Source of the DNA: Astur gentilis
Lineage: Eukaryota; Chordata; Aves; Accipitriformes; Accipitridae
Length of the DNA stretch: 64,000 nucleotides
NCBI RefSeq assembly: GCF_929443795.1
Contig: NC_064889.1
Coordinates: 15,263,299 to 15,327,298 of the forward strand
Direction: 5' to 3'
Under the pieces are notes generated by a model. The model ran no database searches. It saw nothing but the letters and a program-made list of their open reading frames with translations, and was not told where the DNA came from. Shown here piece by piece: positions 34,801-47,700 of the stretch (position 1 is the first letter of the stretch; the number at the start of each line of letters is the position of its first letter). The translations under genes were made by a program, and so were the position numbers.

Positions 34801-37800
34801 TGATATTTCAGCACAGAGGCTAAAATATCTGCAATCCTGAAAATGCTGAAGAGCACCATGATGTTCTAGCATGCTGGACTCTACCTCCCAGTGGTTACGA
34901 GCGTGTCACGTACGGAAGAAGAGCTATATGAATGTCACCAGCCACAAAGCCAACATCCCATATGACTTTTTAGCCACTTAGTCTGCAACTGACCTAACTC
35001 AGTAAACATTTGGTCCTTGCAAGGAGAACATGCCTGAAGTTCACAGGCACATACCCCATCACTGCTACAAACACGGGAAACAAAGCAGGCCTTCCTGAAC
35101 CTCTTGCCACCTTGGGTGAACCTTATGGCCAGTTTTCTCACTCAAATACCTATTTGAAGACATGGAAGTGTCACAGGGTTCACCAGCCAGAACTTGGGCA
35201 ACACATCCACTATGCAGTCACCACACTTGTCACCCCCAGACTCTCAAATTCTGTGGGTGAGGTGCTGTGAAAGAACAGCCAGGCATGGTGTCTCCTTGTG
35301 TCAGTCTCTGGCTCAAGCCAGCAGCTTGTTCAGAGTGAATGGGAGAGGCTCAGGGCACATTATCTTCCTGACCCCACGAGCCACATATCAAAGTCTTTAA
35401 AAGGTGAAGAGCCACAAACCACAAACACTGTACCATAGAGAGACAAGGGGAAAGGAAGCTCTGGGAGGAGTCTTTAAGAGGGAGGCGACAGCAGCTCCCC
35501 AGAGGTTGTGTTTTGTGTGAAAGGGTTGACACTGGGCATGCAGCTGGGTGCTAAGGCACCTTGGCAATGTCAGATGAGACCCTGTGCTGGCTGGCTTCCT
35601 CTCACACCTGGGGATTCGTGTCACTCAGCAGCTCCTGGGACAGCCCAGCCTGGCTGCTGGCCACGTGGCAGAGCCTTGGCATGGGAACCGCACAAGAACT
35701 GGTTCTGAGCTGGGGCTGTAACTCCTGGAGCAGGGAGGCTTGTGCTGCTCCAAAGGCTCAGAAATAGTTGTGGTTGTTAAAGGTGGCTGACGATTAACCA
35801 ATTCCCATGCTAACTGTCCTGCTCAGCAGCCTTCCTTTCTGTTGTTGTGGTCACAACAAAGTAATATTGATATGAACACACAACTGACACAAACTTGTAA
35901 GGAGATTGTATGAAGCTGCTCTGGAGCAGACTGTATATCCCCTCCTTGAAGGTCATATCCCAAGGCAGGATCTGCCCTGAAACCCACAGTATGCAGAGTC
36001 TGTAACGTGCACATGAACCCTCAGGAACTCCAAAGAAGTCAGTTGGACTGCACAAATTTTAAATAAGTGTGAAAGGATAAGCAGGCTCCCACTGTTTAGT
36101 TAGCCAAAATGCATTATGCAAACAGTCTCATTCTGCTCTCACATCAATTCTGCTTCATTCCAGTTCATGGTGTTCAGTAGTTCCTGTCAGCTGACATCCA
36201 TGCAAGTGTTCAAACAAAAATAATGCTTATAGTATCTTCTCTCATTCAGTCATTTCTCTAGAGCAAAATTTGTACTAGTGCAGGGACCAGTCCCATGTTT
36301 CTGTTCTAGACACATTCTGAGCACTGAAGTGCAATGTAAAAAGATCGCATGTGGTAGGCACAGGTCACTGCAATGCAATGCCTTTTACCCCTAGCTCCAA
36401 AGCCCCCCAGTAGCAAACTGCAAGGGAAGTGAATGATATTAACAGAAGCTTACCCCTTCACTGGTTTTCTGCAAATCTGAAGAAGTGTTTCTTGTGTCAT
36501 TGCCTGCGTCCCCAGCATCAGAGCTGCTCTTATTTTCTTCCTCTTTGCAGTCCTTATCATCTTCATCTCCAGGAGATTTCCGTGACTGCTTGGAGGATTT
36601 CTAAAATGATCAACAACAAAGTTAAAAAGTAAAAACTGAGCTTCAGTCATAGAAAGATGCTTTTGAAGTGATTGTGGAATGCTGTCTGAACATGCAGTTC
36701 CCTGTTCAAGGTGAATATTGGGGAGGATCTGTGGGGTGAAAAGCGTTTTTCAGGTGAAGGAGTTACTGCCCTCAATGAAGCAAAAGGAGAAATTCTGTGT
36801 TGAACACAGGTTGGTAGCACAATTGACTGTGAGACAGACACAGTAATAGGAGATGGGTATTAGTGTTGGGTCACCTGTAGGTTTTGTTAGTTAATGAAAC
36901 AGATGGTGCCAGCTTGACAGAAGTTTTGATTAAACACAGAGATGTAAAATGAGAATAACATTAGCAGAGCTGCTTTCCATACTTTTTTTAGTGCTGTCAG
37001 CTTTAATATATTAACATTAAAACCATGTGGAACCAATACATCTCCTCTGCTCCCTTTATGTTATGCAATTCTACAGTACAAAAGGATAAATTGTGGCATT
37101 AAGCCACCATTTTCCTAATCCTCTGTTTGTCCAGAGTCTTCTGGAAAGAAGGTGGTAGACCAGACCTGAATTTCTAATGTAAAACACACAAAGGGGGTGA
37201 AATTACTTAATACATTTTGTTCAGTGGATGAACCGTGAAAATTCCCACTCTCCCCCAAGCTGAGCCTGGATCAGACTGTTTGCTCGCTTCTTCTCATTTT
37301 GTTTAGTTTTCACTTTCAAAGAATAACAGGAATGTGAATGAACATGACTCTGCCACACTTTCCACAATTTTTTAAGCAAAGTACAGATCTGGAGGTACAC
37401 ACAGAACCGGAGGTAGTGACTACAATATTGGTCCTTTTCACCCAGGTGACAAGTGAGAAGTGTATCTGAACCCAAAGTTGTCACTGCGCAGGTGATTATG
37501 TTCACCAGCCATTATGAGGCAGTCTGAGACACATTACTCTTAGCTTCCTCATCTATGCTGTTACTTAGATATTGATAGGGCGGGTAGGTACTACAATGCA
37601 GGTCTTTTATCTACAAATTGAGTGCCTTACTCCCTGCTTAACAAATTAGTTCTTCTTCCCTCCCATTCTGTATCCTGTACTGAAGTATTTTACACTCAGC
37701 TACAACAGGAGCAGCTGAGCACATCTGACCCTACTGTGTCTTTTAGCATAGCAACTGGGTCACTCACACTGGAGATGGGAGAGGGAAGCTTGAATTCTCC

Positions 37801-40800
37801 TGGACAGGAACCAAACCTGAACTCATGTCTTCCAGGAGGCATGCTCCGAAGGCTTTTTTTTGCTCTTCATGGGGAAATACTAAGATGATCAAACCTATCA
37901 GTCCATCTTTGCATGGATTTTCTTTCCAGCCCTTCTGAACTCCTTCCCATACTTTCATCTCCTTCTCAAAGTGTGGGCACCAGAACAGGGCAGAGTATTT
38001 CAACTGCTGTCTCACCAAGGCTGTCTACAAAAGCAAGAGCACTTCTCCTTGCCTGTTTGAACACCATTGTTATGGTACTGGAATCAAAATGCTAAAGGAA
38101 GAACAGATTGCCATGAGGTGGACAGTAGTCTAATTATGAATGCACATGGGTAACAATGGAAAAACTCAGAAGATAACCTTTGAAGTGTAGGATTTTTTCC
38201 GTTTTGAGCCTGCTTTTTCATTCTTTCTTTTTCCTTTTCCATCCTCTTCTACCCGATCACCTTCCTCCTCACTGCTGGCATCTGCTGTATTTCCTCCTTC
38301 TCCTTCAGTTTCTGATGAGCTCTGTTGCTGAATTGCCTTTAAAATAACAATAACATAAACAAAAAATATCACTAAAATCTATTACTTAATTTTTGTTCTG
38401 TATTGAAGAGAGAAGTACTGGTAACAGACAACTTACACTTTAATCACTATAGTCAGGAAGAACTCAGGTTATTCTCGGAATTATCAAGAAAAAGGGCTGC
38501 AAAGGCAATTTTCTCAGTCACCACTTGAAAATAGTTATCAGATGCAGATTCTGGGATTGCATGTTCTGAAGGGTTTACACAGAAACAGGAGAGCCGATAA
38601 CAAATATGTATTTGCTGGAGAACTAAGGGTTGCTCAGTGGAGAGACCTGGCATGTTCTACTTTGGGCAAAACTATGGAAACTTTCAGACTTTGGCTGCAA
38701 TAGGAGAGACGTATTCAGGAGAGAAGATGGCTGTTACAAAACCCCCTCAAAGGGCAAGATCTCTGTATTAGGAAAAAGCAAACACTGACCAGAAGGCTGA
38801 GAGCTCTCTGACAGTCCATCTCACACAGACTATTCACTAGATTTTTTTAAATCCCTAAGCGTATGCAAAACATCTGTAGGGCTGAAAATATGAAACAGGA
38901 ACTGAGAGGGGCAGCAGCTTGTCTGCAGGTGGTCCATATCTCTGGTTTGTAAGGTTTTGTGCTAATAATGTAATAGGTGTTCGCCTGCTTTTGGAGGTGA
39001 TTTCTGCCTTCAAAGGACCACATTTTTTTAATAAGAAAAGTTCTTTGGTTTTATACAGCCCACCAACTACTCTTCTCCCCCTTCACTGACTTTTTGCTCC
39101 GGACATCCAACAGGGAGAGCTGTTGTACAGCAGCTACTATCTCCTAACAGCAGCTTAAACCTCCACCTTCTCACCCCTCACAACTTTGGCAGTGCTGTCC
39201 TATGTGTTATACATTACCAATGTAAAAATCAAAAGTGCAGTGACCTTAAGGTCTGTGTAAAATACACTGAACCTGATATAAAAATAAACAACAGGAAGAA
39301 GTCAGAAATTATTCATGTTTATATGGGAGTAAATAAAACCTTCCATTTTTAATTCAACTAAATCTGCTGCAGAATTTTCCACTTCACCACCCCAGAATAT
39401 CACAGAAAGCAAGGGGCTCTGCAGTATGATTAAAGTTCAATTTGTCACAGAGTGCAAGATCACAGTTGTATTTACATTATGCAATTACAAAAGCTGTGAA
39501 ACTTTCTAGCTCCACCAAAACTAGGACCTTCCACATCACTCATACAATGTTTGCATTGACAAGAAATCTTCAAAGAAGAAAACAAGAAAGATAAGGAGGA
39601 ATAGAAGTGAAAGTCATTTACCTGATATCCAGTAAACTTTACTCCAGGGTTGTTTTCTATTTCCCACAGGCCTTCATTAAATCCTTTTCGCTTGTTCGAC
39701 TTCCCAAACTTATCTTTATATTCTTTATATGGGAAAAGGTCTTTGGGCCCCAGGAATGCACTGCATTTTAACAAAGGTAACATTCAAAAAAGGACTTAAA
39801 TTCCTCCTCTTAAAAAAAAAATAAAAAATTAACAGTGCAAATGTTTTCCCTATTCTTCTGCTCATTCCATCATTTCTTTTTCAGTTTTATTTATTTGTTT
39901 ATTTATTTATTTATTTATTTAACACACTGGCTTTGAGTTACTGCTCTGAGTCTGATTTAATGGATTGGCTCACCATCCTGATGGTTGATGTTGCAAAATC
40001 ATGCTGGGTCTCTCTAGAAACAACTAAGACAAGTCTCATTTATTATATTAACTACTGCTGGGAACTGGCACTTGAACAGTTTATGAAAGGGATTATATGA
40101 CGTAATTGCCTGCAATAGCAAGGGACCAAGCTTCCAATCCTATGTGTTACAAATCCAGAAAGGCCTAAAAATACCATATGAAAAGTTAAAGCATGTATGG
40201 AGTGCAGAGAACCCATAAGCCAAAACTTACTCCTTGAACTATGGGAGTAAAGAAAAAACAGTGGCATTTATTATTATCTATCTATACTGCCAGTAAGCCT
40301 GGGAGCTTCTTTCTTCGAATAAGCCCCCCACATGCTAGATTCTGTGCAAACACAATAAAAGTGCTCTCTTTCCCAAAAATCTTATAATTTCATATAAGAC
40401 AAGAAACAATGGGTAAATATAGGCAGATGAGTAACACAAGGAAACAATGAGACACACAGGGTGCTTGTGGCCAAATTGTTTTTTTAGACAGCACAGCAAA
40501 GGAGGGATTTTGTGCTCTGCTGCTGCATAAGTCAGCTATGGACTGAGCCAACTAATTTCAGGCACAGGCACCACAATGCAGAGGAAAATAATTACAAAAA
40601 AAAGAGAAGAGTGGTGACTTATCCTGCTTTTTCTACATACTTTACAGTAAAAGTCTAACTTTTTATATAAAACTGAAGAAAGCATAATTTCCTTTTCATT
40701 GGGTATCTATATCCAGTGTGTTGACTTTGCTCTGTATCATGGTACTGGGATGGCTAATCATAAGTTAAATTAAAAACAGCGAAGGCGAAAAAACCCCCTT

Positions 40801-43102
40801 CATTCCCACATGGAAGATTCTATGTTAGCAATGACTGGAGCTGAACAAGTCACAGTGTCCTTCACTATAATCACTGTCCTACTTTCATGATGATCTTTGC
40901 AATTAACGTTAACTCTATGGTCTCCGTTACCGTGGAGCTCCACCATTTACAACACATATATTCTCGTAAGATCACCATGAGGTTGGGAAGTTGCCCCTTT
41001 TTGCAGATGGACTTCTGAGGTACAGAGATTTGCCCAAGGTCAAACTCAAACTGATAGCAGAGTACAGAGGAACACCCAACTCTCTTCAGTCTCAGTCTAA
41101 TACCTTAATTACAGGATCATATTTCTTCCGTGCTGTAAACGTTATTTCAGATTAATGCCCGATTTATGCTCTGATTCTTCCCAGCATTTATGAATGTGCA
41201 AAGTTCATTCACTTAAATCATCCCACCAGCCAAGAAGTTTGCCAGTACAGAGCCAACTGGTGGCTAAAGGCATCAGATGACAAGTCTCTGGAGAAAGAGC
41301 TTCCTTTTAACTACACAGGAGACAGAAGGGTATCCACACTCAGTTGTCTCATTGAGAAATATCTTAATTATATAATTACAAAGCTAAGAATGCATTTCTA
41401 CCTGAAAGCCAAAAGTGATTTCCAAACTAACAGATGTCTTGTTAATATTAAAAGCTACAATAGAGCAAGGGATCTGAATAAATTATTTTATCTATGCTTT
41501 TGCTAATACTAGATGTCTCCTTGTTGCCAAAAATACATACAAACAGTTCTAACACAAATAACAAAGGAAAACTGTATGAAACTTACCATGAGAGACCTTA
41601 ATTTAGCTCAACAGTAATGTATGGAAATGTTTCTACAGCCTTTTATGTACAGTAAACACTGAAAAATTGTCTACATCTTTGTTTGAAATATGTTCATTGC
41701 CACTGGGAGAGTATAACAGTTTCCACTGCTCTGCTATAAAACTAAGGAGCTGCAATCTACAGCTCATTTTTAACAGTTATGCTTTTTAAATTATTAAGGT
41801 AGCAGCTACAAACTGTTTTCCTGTTTCAGATGTTACAGTCAGATCATGGGCTAACACAATCTAAAACAAAAGAGATTAGCAGTTTGGGATTCATTCATTT
41901 CAGAATAAAAATGTTTCTTAAGAAAAATGTTTCCATTAAAAAAAAACAAAAACATTTTGGTTTCTGGTTTTAAAGCATAAATTTATTTGAATGTTATTCA
42001 TTTGGGAATATTTTGTGACAGTAGTAGTAGATCACAATATATCAAAACATCAGGTTGTTTCATTACAGCAATAGGCAGAAATATTTTACCTAAAGAGAGG
42101 CTATTTTGATCTTTATTAAGCAGAAATTGCCTTTAAAGAATTTTACAATAAAAATGTGATGCATGAGCTATTATGTTCTGGAATAATGTTAAAAAATAAT
42201 TTTAAATAAAGCTTCAAACCTCTAAAATTAAATTTAAAATGTCATCAGAATTTAATTTTTTCATTTTTTAAGGAATTCTAGAAAACATGTTCCCTGCAAG
42301 TGGGAAAGGAAAAGTTTTAAAATGTAAGCATTTCATGCAAAATGGAAACTGTGATTTTTTTTTTAACTACCTCAGACATAGTTTAAAATAGAGACAAGTA
42401 CATTATAATTTTGAAACTCTGTACTTTGTAGCAATTACTACGAGACCTAACTTATCCTTTCTGTTCTGATTCCTTTCTTTCCCTATGAGCTCAGCCAGCT
42501 CAGTTTTTCTATCAGTTCTGAGAGCTCCATCCTACAATATCCCCAGCACAAATCTCACAGGAATGCATATATTTTAAAACTATGTGAGGACTGCGTGAGA
42601 CGCTGGGGTCTCCTTCCTTTCATTTTACAAACTACCAAGCGAGTTCTCACACACAATACAAACCTAAACATGTCCGAATACAGCAGCCTGATCTCTGCTA
42701 TCATGTACATCCAAGTAAAAAATTTTTGCCCCTGCATCTGAGTTCAGATGACCCTCTAATAAATTGATGCCAACACTTTTCTTTATGGGAAACACAGGCA
42801 CTGTTTATTATTTATGCTCAGATCATGGTATCCCATCCATGCAGCAGTGTTCCCACCTACTTTCAGGTTTCACTTCCACGTCTTAATGCAAAAGAGCTAG
42901 GGTTGTAGGACCTATCTCTAGCCTCCCAATGGCTTCAGTCAGGATTTGTTCCAATAAAATAAGTGGAGATGACGTTAGCTGCAGTAGAAGACATTTGCAA
43001 AGAAAGATCGTGTTCATTCACTTACGTTTCATGAGTCCCAAAAAAGAAGATGGGGTATTTATTTGCTGGAGGCTTCACAGCTCCTTCAGGGAGTTCATCA
43101 AT
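28867..43102 (-). CDS. HDGFL3: HDGFL3 (HDGFRP3), HDGF-like 3, partial: exons 2-6 of 6, first exon outside window
   Basis: Exons in transcript order: 43102-43026, 39760-39622, 38336-38178, 36600-36454, 28872-28867 (coding part). All introns are GT..AG and phases agree. The 528 nt encode residues 29-203 plus TAA, giving the human length of 203 once the missing 28-residue exon 1 is added. Identity to human as I recall it is very high. Only the region near residues 180-195 shows changes (SSSDAGDAG for SSSEGGDAG, RNTSSDL for RNTTSDL). Exons 2 and 3 hold the rest of the PWWP domain (about residues 11-68), which binds DNA and methylated histone in this family. The C-terminal half is acidic and lysine-rich with a likely nuclear localisation signal (KRKNEKAGSKRKK). 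HDGF-family proteins are nuclear, growth-promoting factors; HDGFL3 is linked to neuronal differentiation. Promoter and start codon lie beyond 64000. Confidence 0.96.
29511..29590 (+). mobile_element. MIR-like SINE remnant
   Basis: The series GTGATCATGGCAAGTGTCTC, CAAGTCTCCGTTTCTTCATA and TTAAACAGAGATAGC parallels the MIR core GTGACCTTGGGCAAGT...CTCAGTTTCCTCATCTGTAAAATGGGGATAA. Immediately before it, CACTGACATTAGTGGGAACAGGATCAGA resembles another old amniote repeat motif. Confidence 0.45.
30935..30954. repeat. Perfect 20-bp palindrome centred on an E-box
   Basis: CTGGCAGCACGTGCTGCCAG equals its own reverse complement. The centre CACGTG is a canonical bHLH (E-box) site. It lies in a locally G+C-rich part of HDGFL3 intron 5. 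Confidence 0.9.
36454..36600 (-). CDS. HDGFL3: HDGFL3 coding exon 5
   Basis: Acceptor is ATCATTTTAG|AAA and donor GAAGGG|GTAAGC on the - strand. It encodes residues 154-202 in phase 0: KSSKQSRKSPGDEDDKDCKE and the acidic, serine-rich tail up to ...LQKTSEG. If the following intron were retained, the frame would add only VSFC before a stop. Confidence 0.96.
36601..38177 (-). other. HDGFL3: HDGFL3 intron 4
   Basis: Contains a CR1 remnant near 37910-38072. It begins with the non-consensus donor GTTATC. No other feature is recognised. Confidence 0.85.
37910..38072 (-). mobile_element. CR1 LINE remnant
   Basis: The + strand reads TCCTTCTCAAAGTGTGGGCA, CCAGAACAGGGCAGAGTATT, TCAACTGCTGTCTCACCAAG, matching from memory the complement of the CR1 segment (AAGTGTGGTGCCCAGAACTGGACACAGTATTCCAG..CTCACCAG). 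It is diverged and non-coding, and inserted antisense to TM6SF1 but in the same direction as HDGFL3. Confidence 0.6.
38178..38336 (-). CDS. HDGFL3: HDGFL3 coding exon 4
   Basis: Acceptor is GTTATTTTAAAG|GCA and donor TCAAAG|GTTATC on the - strand. It encodes residues 101-153 in phase 0: the glutamine/serine run AIQQQSSSETEGEGG, an acidic stretch, then the basic KGKRKNEKAGSKRKKSYTSK that probably forms the nuclear localisation signal. As far as I recall it is identical to human. Confidence 0.96.
38337..39621 (-). other. HDGFL3: HDGFL3 intron 3
   Basis: AT-rich intron with no recognised exon or repeat. Confidence 0.85.
39622..39760 (-). CDS. HDGFL3: HDGFL3 coding exon 3
   Basis: Acceptor is TAAAATGCAG|T and donor TACCAG|GTAAAT on the - strand. 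The first base completes codon 54 (threonine), then residues 55-100 follow: AFLGPKDLFPYKEYKDKFGK, SNKRKGFNEGLWEIENNPG, VKFTGYQ. This is the C-terminal part of the PWWP domain and the linker after it. Confidence 0.96.
39885..39921. repeat. (TTTA)n microsatellite
   Basis: About nine TTTA units with one G interruption, within HDGFL3 intron 2. Confidence 0.9.
40965..41100 (-). mobile_element. MIR-like SINE remnant
   Basis: The + strand reads TTTTTGCAGATGGACTTCTG, AGGTACAGAGATTTGCCCAA, GGTCAAACTCAAACTGATAG, AGAGTACAGAGGAACACCCAA. It follows the complement of MIR in order: TTTACAGATGAGGAAACTGAGGC, ACAGAGAGGTTAAGTGACTTGCCCAAGGTCACAC, GTGGCAGAGC. Heavy divergence fits a very old insertion. Confidence 0.6.
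43026..43102 (-). CDS. HDGFL3: HDGFL3 coding exon 2
   Basis: Acceptor is TGTCTCACAG|ATT and donor GAAAC|GTAAGT on the - strand. It encodes residues 29-53 plus two bases of 54: IDELPEGAVKPPANKYPIFF followed by FGTHE. This is the middle of the PWWP domain and is identical to human as I recall it. The exon before it, with the P-H-W-P motif, is outside the window. Confidence 0.96.
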
Positions 43103-46100
43103 CTGTGAGACAGAAATGGAAAAAGGATTATTCCCAAATGTGGTGTCCCTTGTCCAAGAATCCCTACCAAGCCATGGAAGTGTTAGTGCAGGTATCCCTC
43201 AGGCCTGGGAGGTCCCCTGTGTGCTGGGGTGGGGAAGGGAAGACGGCTGCTGATTTTTGAGGCAGGCAGGTTGTACAAAGTCAGATACAACAGAAACACT
43301 ACAGGGAGACAACAGGAGACCAAGAAGCAGACAAAAAGTTTTAATGATTTCATGGGCATTATAATACACAAAGGCAATAAAATAAAGTCTGCTTAATTTA
43401 AGTGTTAACTTCAGATGCTGCTCATCAAAGGCACCGAAGCCCAGAGGGTAATCCTGTCTGTCTCACACAGCCACCTAAATAACTTCTGCAACAAATGGGG
43501 AACAGATGGTATCTCTGAGACTCTGCAGCCGGAAAACCGGACAATCTCCCATCGGTGCTTCCGGGTGGTGATGATGGTATGCAGTGTAAAATGCGTAACG
43601 TACACCAGGGAGGAGGGCCTGGGACTCGCCTTCCACTGCGGCATCCTAATAACTGTTTTTGGTCACCACTCCCCTCTGTACTCCATCTCTCCTTTCACTT
43701 TTTATCCCTGGCTTTGTATTTCTCAAGATACAGATGCCGAACAGCTAAGGGAGGGATGGTGAAGGTGCTCTCCTGAGATAGAGCTGGGACTGGGACAAAC
43801 CCCTCGTGCTGAGCAGTGCCTAGACCCCGTCTTCCAATGTCCGAGTGAAAGCGTTGGCCACAAGGCAGGAGGTTAGGCCCATGACTTCGACTTGTCCATA
43901 TCTAATTTTTCAGTCCTCTGGAACAGAAACAAGAGAGTCCCGGTGCCTACCCACATAATCCAGAAACACAGCACAGCTTTAAATACTGTCTAAGTGCCTG
44001 CCTTCCCAGAAATGGCACTTCTGAGCATATGTGGGCGTCTAAAACTAAGTGTCCAGAGAACTCTCTGGCTAAGAGGGAGCCTAATGAATCTAGTTATCTA
44101 TAGGGCAACACCAGAGAGCAGGTGAATGGCTTGCTGCTTGGGTCTTAGGCAACTCAATCTAAACATAAGCATATTGAATCCTGCCAAATGTCACTGGAAC
44201 GGAGAGCAAAGTGCTGACATACCAACGTTATACGAAATCTGCTCCTCAGCAGAGTACGGGGATGGAACCTGCATGTTTTCACTCAGGAGGCCAGGCCCAC
44301 ATGTGCTTTCCTTCTCTTTTCGTGCCGAAGGACCCCAAACACTGAATTCTTGTTGATTAATAAACACCAGATTGTTTTCAAAGGACGTTCTCTTTCACTG
44401 TAAAGCATCTGCTGGCTACGTAGCTTTCAGAGGAGTGCAAACTTTTATAAGGATTCAAGTCCTTTTGGTCTTTCTGCAAGGACACCCGTTGGGGACAGAG
44501 AAACCAGAGCCACATGTGGAGCTGTAACATCACAGGACTCCCTTCTGCAAAAGAAATGGATGCCTATCTTTTAGGTCTAAGTGAAGCATCCTCTGAAGCT
44601 ATGCCAAAATCAGGGGATATAAGAGCACTTCCAAACCGTTCCCTGTCCCTTTTCTGCGGCCTGACTTAGGCATGTGGATGGTGGGGCTCTTGGCACGCCG
44701 GGCCCTGTGTCACTGTGCACTCACTGCCCAGCACGGTCTGCAGGAGACAATCGGCGATGGTCAGGTGTCACACACCTTGTGGGCACCGCCATTACCCAAC
44801 TTCTCTTACTTAACAAGGCTAATGAATTGATAAATAAAAGGAGAATCTATTATTTAAATGCACATAGAAGGAAGATACACACTAGTGGAAGATGGAAGCG
44901 TGCATTCACTTTTAGTTCAGCTGTGTGTAAGAAGGAACTGAAATGACATGACAGGCTGTTTGGTGTCCTCTTCATCATCAGGAATACATAGAGGAAACAC
45001 TGCCAAAGATGTTTTTTTAGAACTCATTATTTTCTGACATTAACTATTTGTTTTTAAGTAAGTGCCCACCCATAATGTGGTTATTTGTTCACTAATAAAT
45101 GACTTAAATAAAGGTATTAGACTGTAACAGTGATAAAAAGACTGCAGGGGAAAACCAACATAACTTACTTTACAAACAGATAGCAAGTCATGGGGATAGT
45201 ATGTCCCACTGTGCAACACATATTATGCCTCCTTAAAGATGGAATTATCTATGAGTCAGACCAAAAAAGGCTGTGCTGGCAGTTTACCAAGTACGGAGGC
45301 AATACACCTCAACTGTCTGGATGCCATAGCCATCCTCCTCTTTATTATGACAAGGAAGATGTCCAGAGAGATACTAGACCCCAGAAAAAATGTGGACTCC
45401 CGTGACTGAGACAAACAACGTCTGCTGGGACTTGAGTATGAATCTCATTTGGCCGCTTGAAACGCGGCGCCAGTTCTGGGCTGCATTACAGAACAGTGCA
45501 GTCCAGTTACTGTCTCAGCCCTTTAAGAATTTCTCGTGAAATAAAGTGAACAGCTGTAAATGATCAGTAAAGCAGAGGAATGAAGACATGCTTAGAAGGG
45601 AATGCTGATCAGAAGGGAATGGGGATATGCTCCAAAGCAACGTGCTATGCTCCAAAACAGTGAGGATCTTCTCCTAAGCAACATCCCAAGGGGAGTTAAG
45701 CCTCATGTTGTATTCCCAGCACTTTATACCGTTAGCTGAGAAGCAGCACCAAAACAACAAAGGACAGCACACACATCTGTCATGCAGCTCACCTGCTCCC
45801 CATTTTGTGGCATATTTCTTTATTCATCCGAGTATCCCCTCTGACTACGTATCATCACAGGAAACCATAAAAAAAGCTTTTCATAGCTTTTGAAAGTTGG
45901 CATACACATACAAACACATGCAGTATAAATCTGCACTAAACAGCTCAAGGATAGACCATTAATGCTCGCACTCTAACATTTCACTGTGCAGCTGAGGTCA
46001 AGACTTTTGCTGCCTTCACTGATTTTGCTGTGAGCTCCCAGCTCTCAGGCTTATGTTGCTAGTACTGTAATGAGGTTGAATATGAAATGACAGTGCTATC

Positions 46101-47369
46101 TTACGGCCATTTAACTCCATGGCAAAAACTCCAGGGAATTTAGTGAAGGATGAGACCCTCTCTGCCACTAGGAAAAATCTCTTCCCTTTTTACCTGTTTC
46201 ACATGAATCCCTGCATTACAGACCACGAGAGGAGGGCTTTGCAGAGTCCACCCATTTCCAGCAAAAACACCTTAGCCCTCCATCAATTCTGAGCCCCTAA
46301 GTGCTTATTTAGCTGCAGACCAAGCCCAGCACTCCTTGGTGATTGCTGCTGTTTTGTAGTAACAGAAAGCAAGCAGTATAAGCAAGCATACTGCAGCCTC
46401 CTGCTGCTGCACTCAGTCACAATGCATTCCCATCCTACAAGATGTTTTGGTTAAATATGCTGAAGATTTGGATCTGATATTTTTCCCCATATCAGCAAGA
46501 TCAAAGATAGAGAGAGAGGGAGGGAGAGAATGAGAGCAAACGCGTAAGCACAAGAGCAAGGAAAGCATCACTGCTTCGAACCAGGAACAAAAGAGATAAG
46601 TGCACCCATACTAGGACACTGTGTTGTAGTCACAGAAACCTCACTAATGACTAAAGCATCTATCAGAGGCAGACTGCGATTGCATTTTGCTCCTGGAAGG
46701 AAACAAACAGATTCTAAAGTATCTGCTATAACCTGCAATCAAACAGGAGACCCATCCCCTCCTGAACCACAGCAGACAGTGGGCTGGAGCTTGCTGCCAC
46801 AGAAATCAGTGACAGCAGTGTATGGTGTGCAAATATGATACGTGCATCAGCAACATCATGGGCAGCCACTTCAATTATGGCTAAAATTAAAGCAGGTGGT
46901 TTCAGATTTCGAGTTTTATCCCCTTTGCTCCCGTTGCTGTCATCTGCTTAATGAATAACAATTGCTTTTTTTTTTGCACAACCTCAGCAGAGCTGCACTT
47001 CCCAGCATTCGTTTGCCAACCAAGCAGCAGAGCTTTAAAGACGTAACTGTACTTTTTTTTGGTTTTGGGTTGGGTTTTTTTGGTAAACAAAAGCCAGGCT
47101 TCTAGGGTCAGGAACACTGAACAGAAAATTCAGCCTGGACCTCTCAAACCAGAGGAGCAGGGCTTCATCAAATGGTGTTGCTAGGGACTACCAATGTGCA
47201 AGCAAGAAATCTGTCTCCTTACATTGTAGTTTACAGGCTAGGATGTAGACGCAGCCCAGATATTTTGCTCTCAGTGGTGCTGAGCAATTACTGACTTCTC
47301 AGGTAGTATTTCCAACTGGTTCTCACAGGCTGGGTTTGGCAGTACTCATACCGCACCACTTTCTTCCCA

Positions 47370-47700
47370 GTTGCCATGAGGTTAGGGACCCTGAGGAGAG
47401 AGGCACCGGCTGGGTGGATTGGGCTGGAGCTGCGGAGCCACAGCCCTGCGAGGAGGACAGCGCAGAGCGGCCCTCCGAGAACAACAGTGGCTCCCACAAA
47501 CACAAATCATCCCCGTGCCTGCCAGTGGGATAAAGCGGCATATTCCAGACAGGCGGAGGAGCGCCCTGGGAGGGCTGGTGCAGAACCAGAGGAAGCTGCA
47601 CCCCCTCCTGGGTGTTCTGCTCCGCAGAGCTCTACATCCCCTGCAAAACGGGAAATGTGTCTCTCCGACAGACACACAGAGAAAACGGCAAGCTTTGTCT
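47370..47700. other. CpG-enriched patch in HDGFL3 intron 1
   Basis: A stretch with clearly more C+G and CpG than its surroundings, and overlapping open frames on both strands (+ 47376-47978; - 47323-47601 and 47382-47675). It could be a regulatory element, an alternative promoter or a non-coding transcript. No family resemblance is seen in any frame. Confidence 0.35.

Larger units (their letters stand above)
28873..36453 (-). other. HDGFL3: HDGFL3 intron 5
   Basis: A 7.6-kb intron. It contains a MIR-like fragment at 29511-29590, a perfect 20-bp palindrome at 30935-30954, and a G+C-richer patch at 33740-34250 with a 167-codon open frame on the + strand. No recognised exon. Confidence 0.85.
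39761..43025 (-). other. HDGFL3: HDGFL3 intron 2
   Basis: AT-rich intron with a TTTA microsatellite (39885-39921) and a MIR-like fragment (40965-41100). No additional exon is seen. Confidence 0.85.

Noticed and set aside
37505..37610. Possible further MIR fragment (AGCTTCCTCATCTATG and neighbours)
   Set aside because: Only about 16 bases resemble the MIR core, too little to separate from chance.
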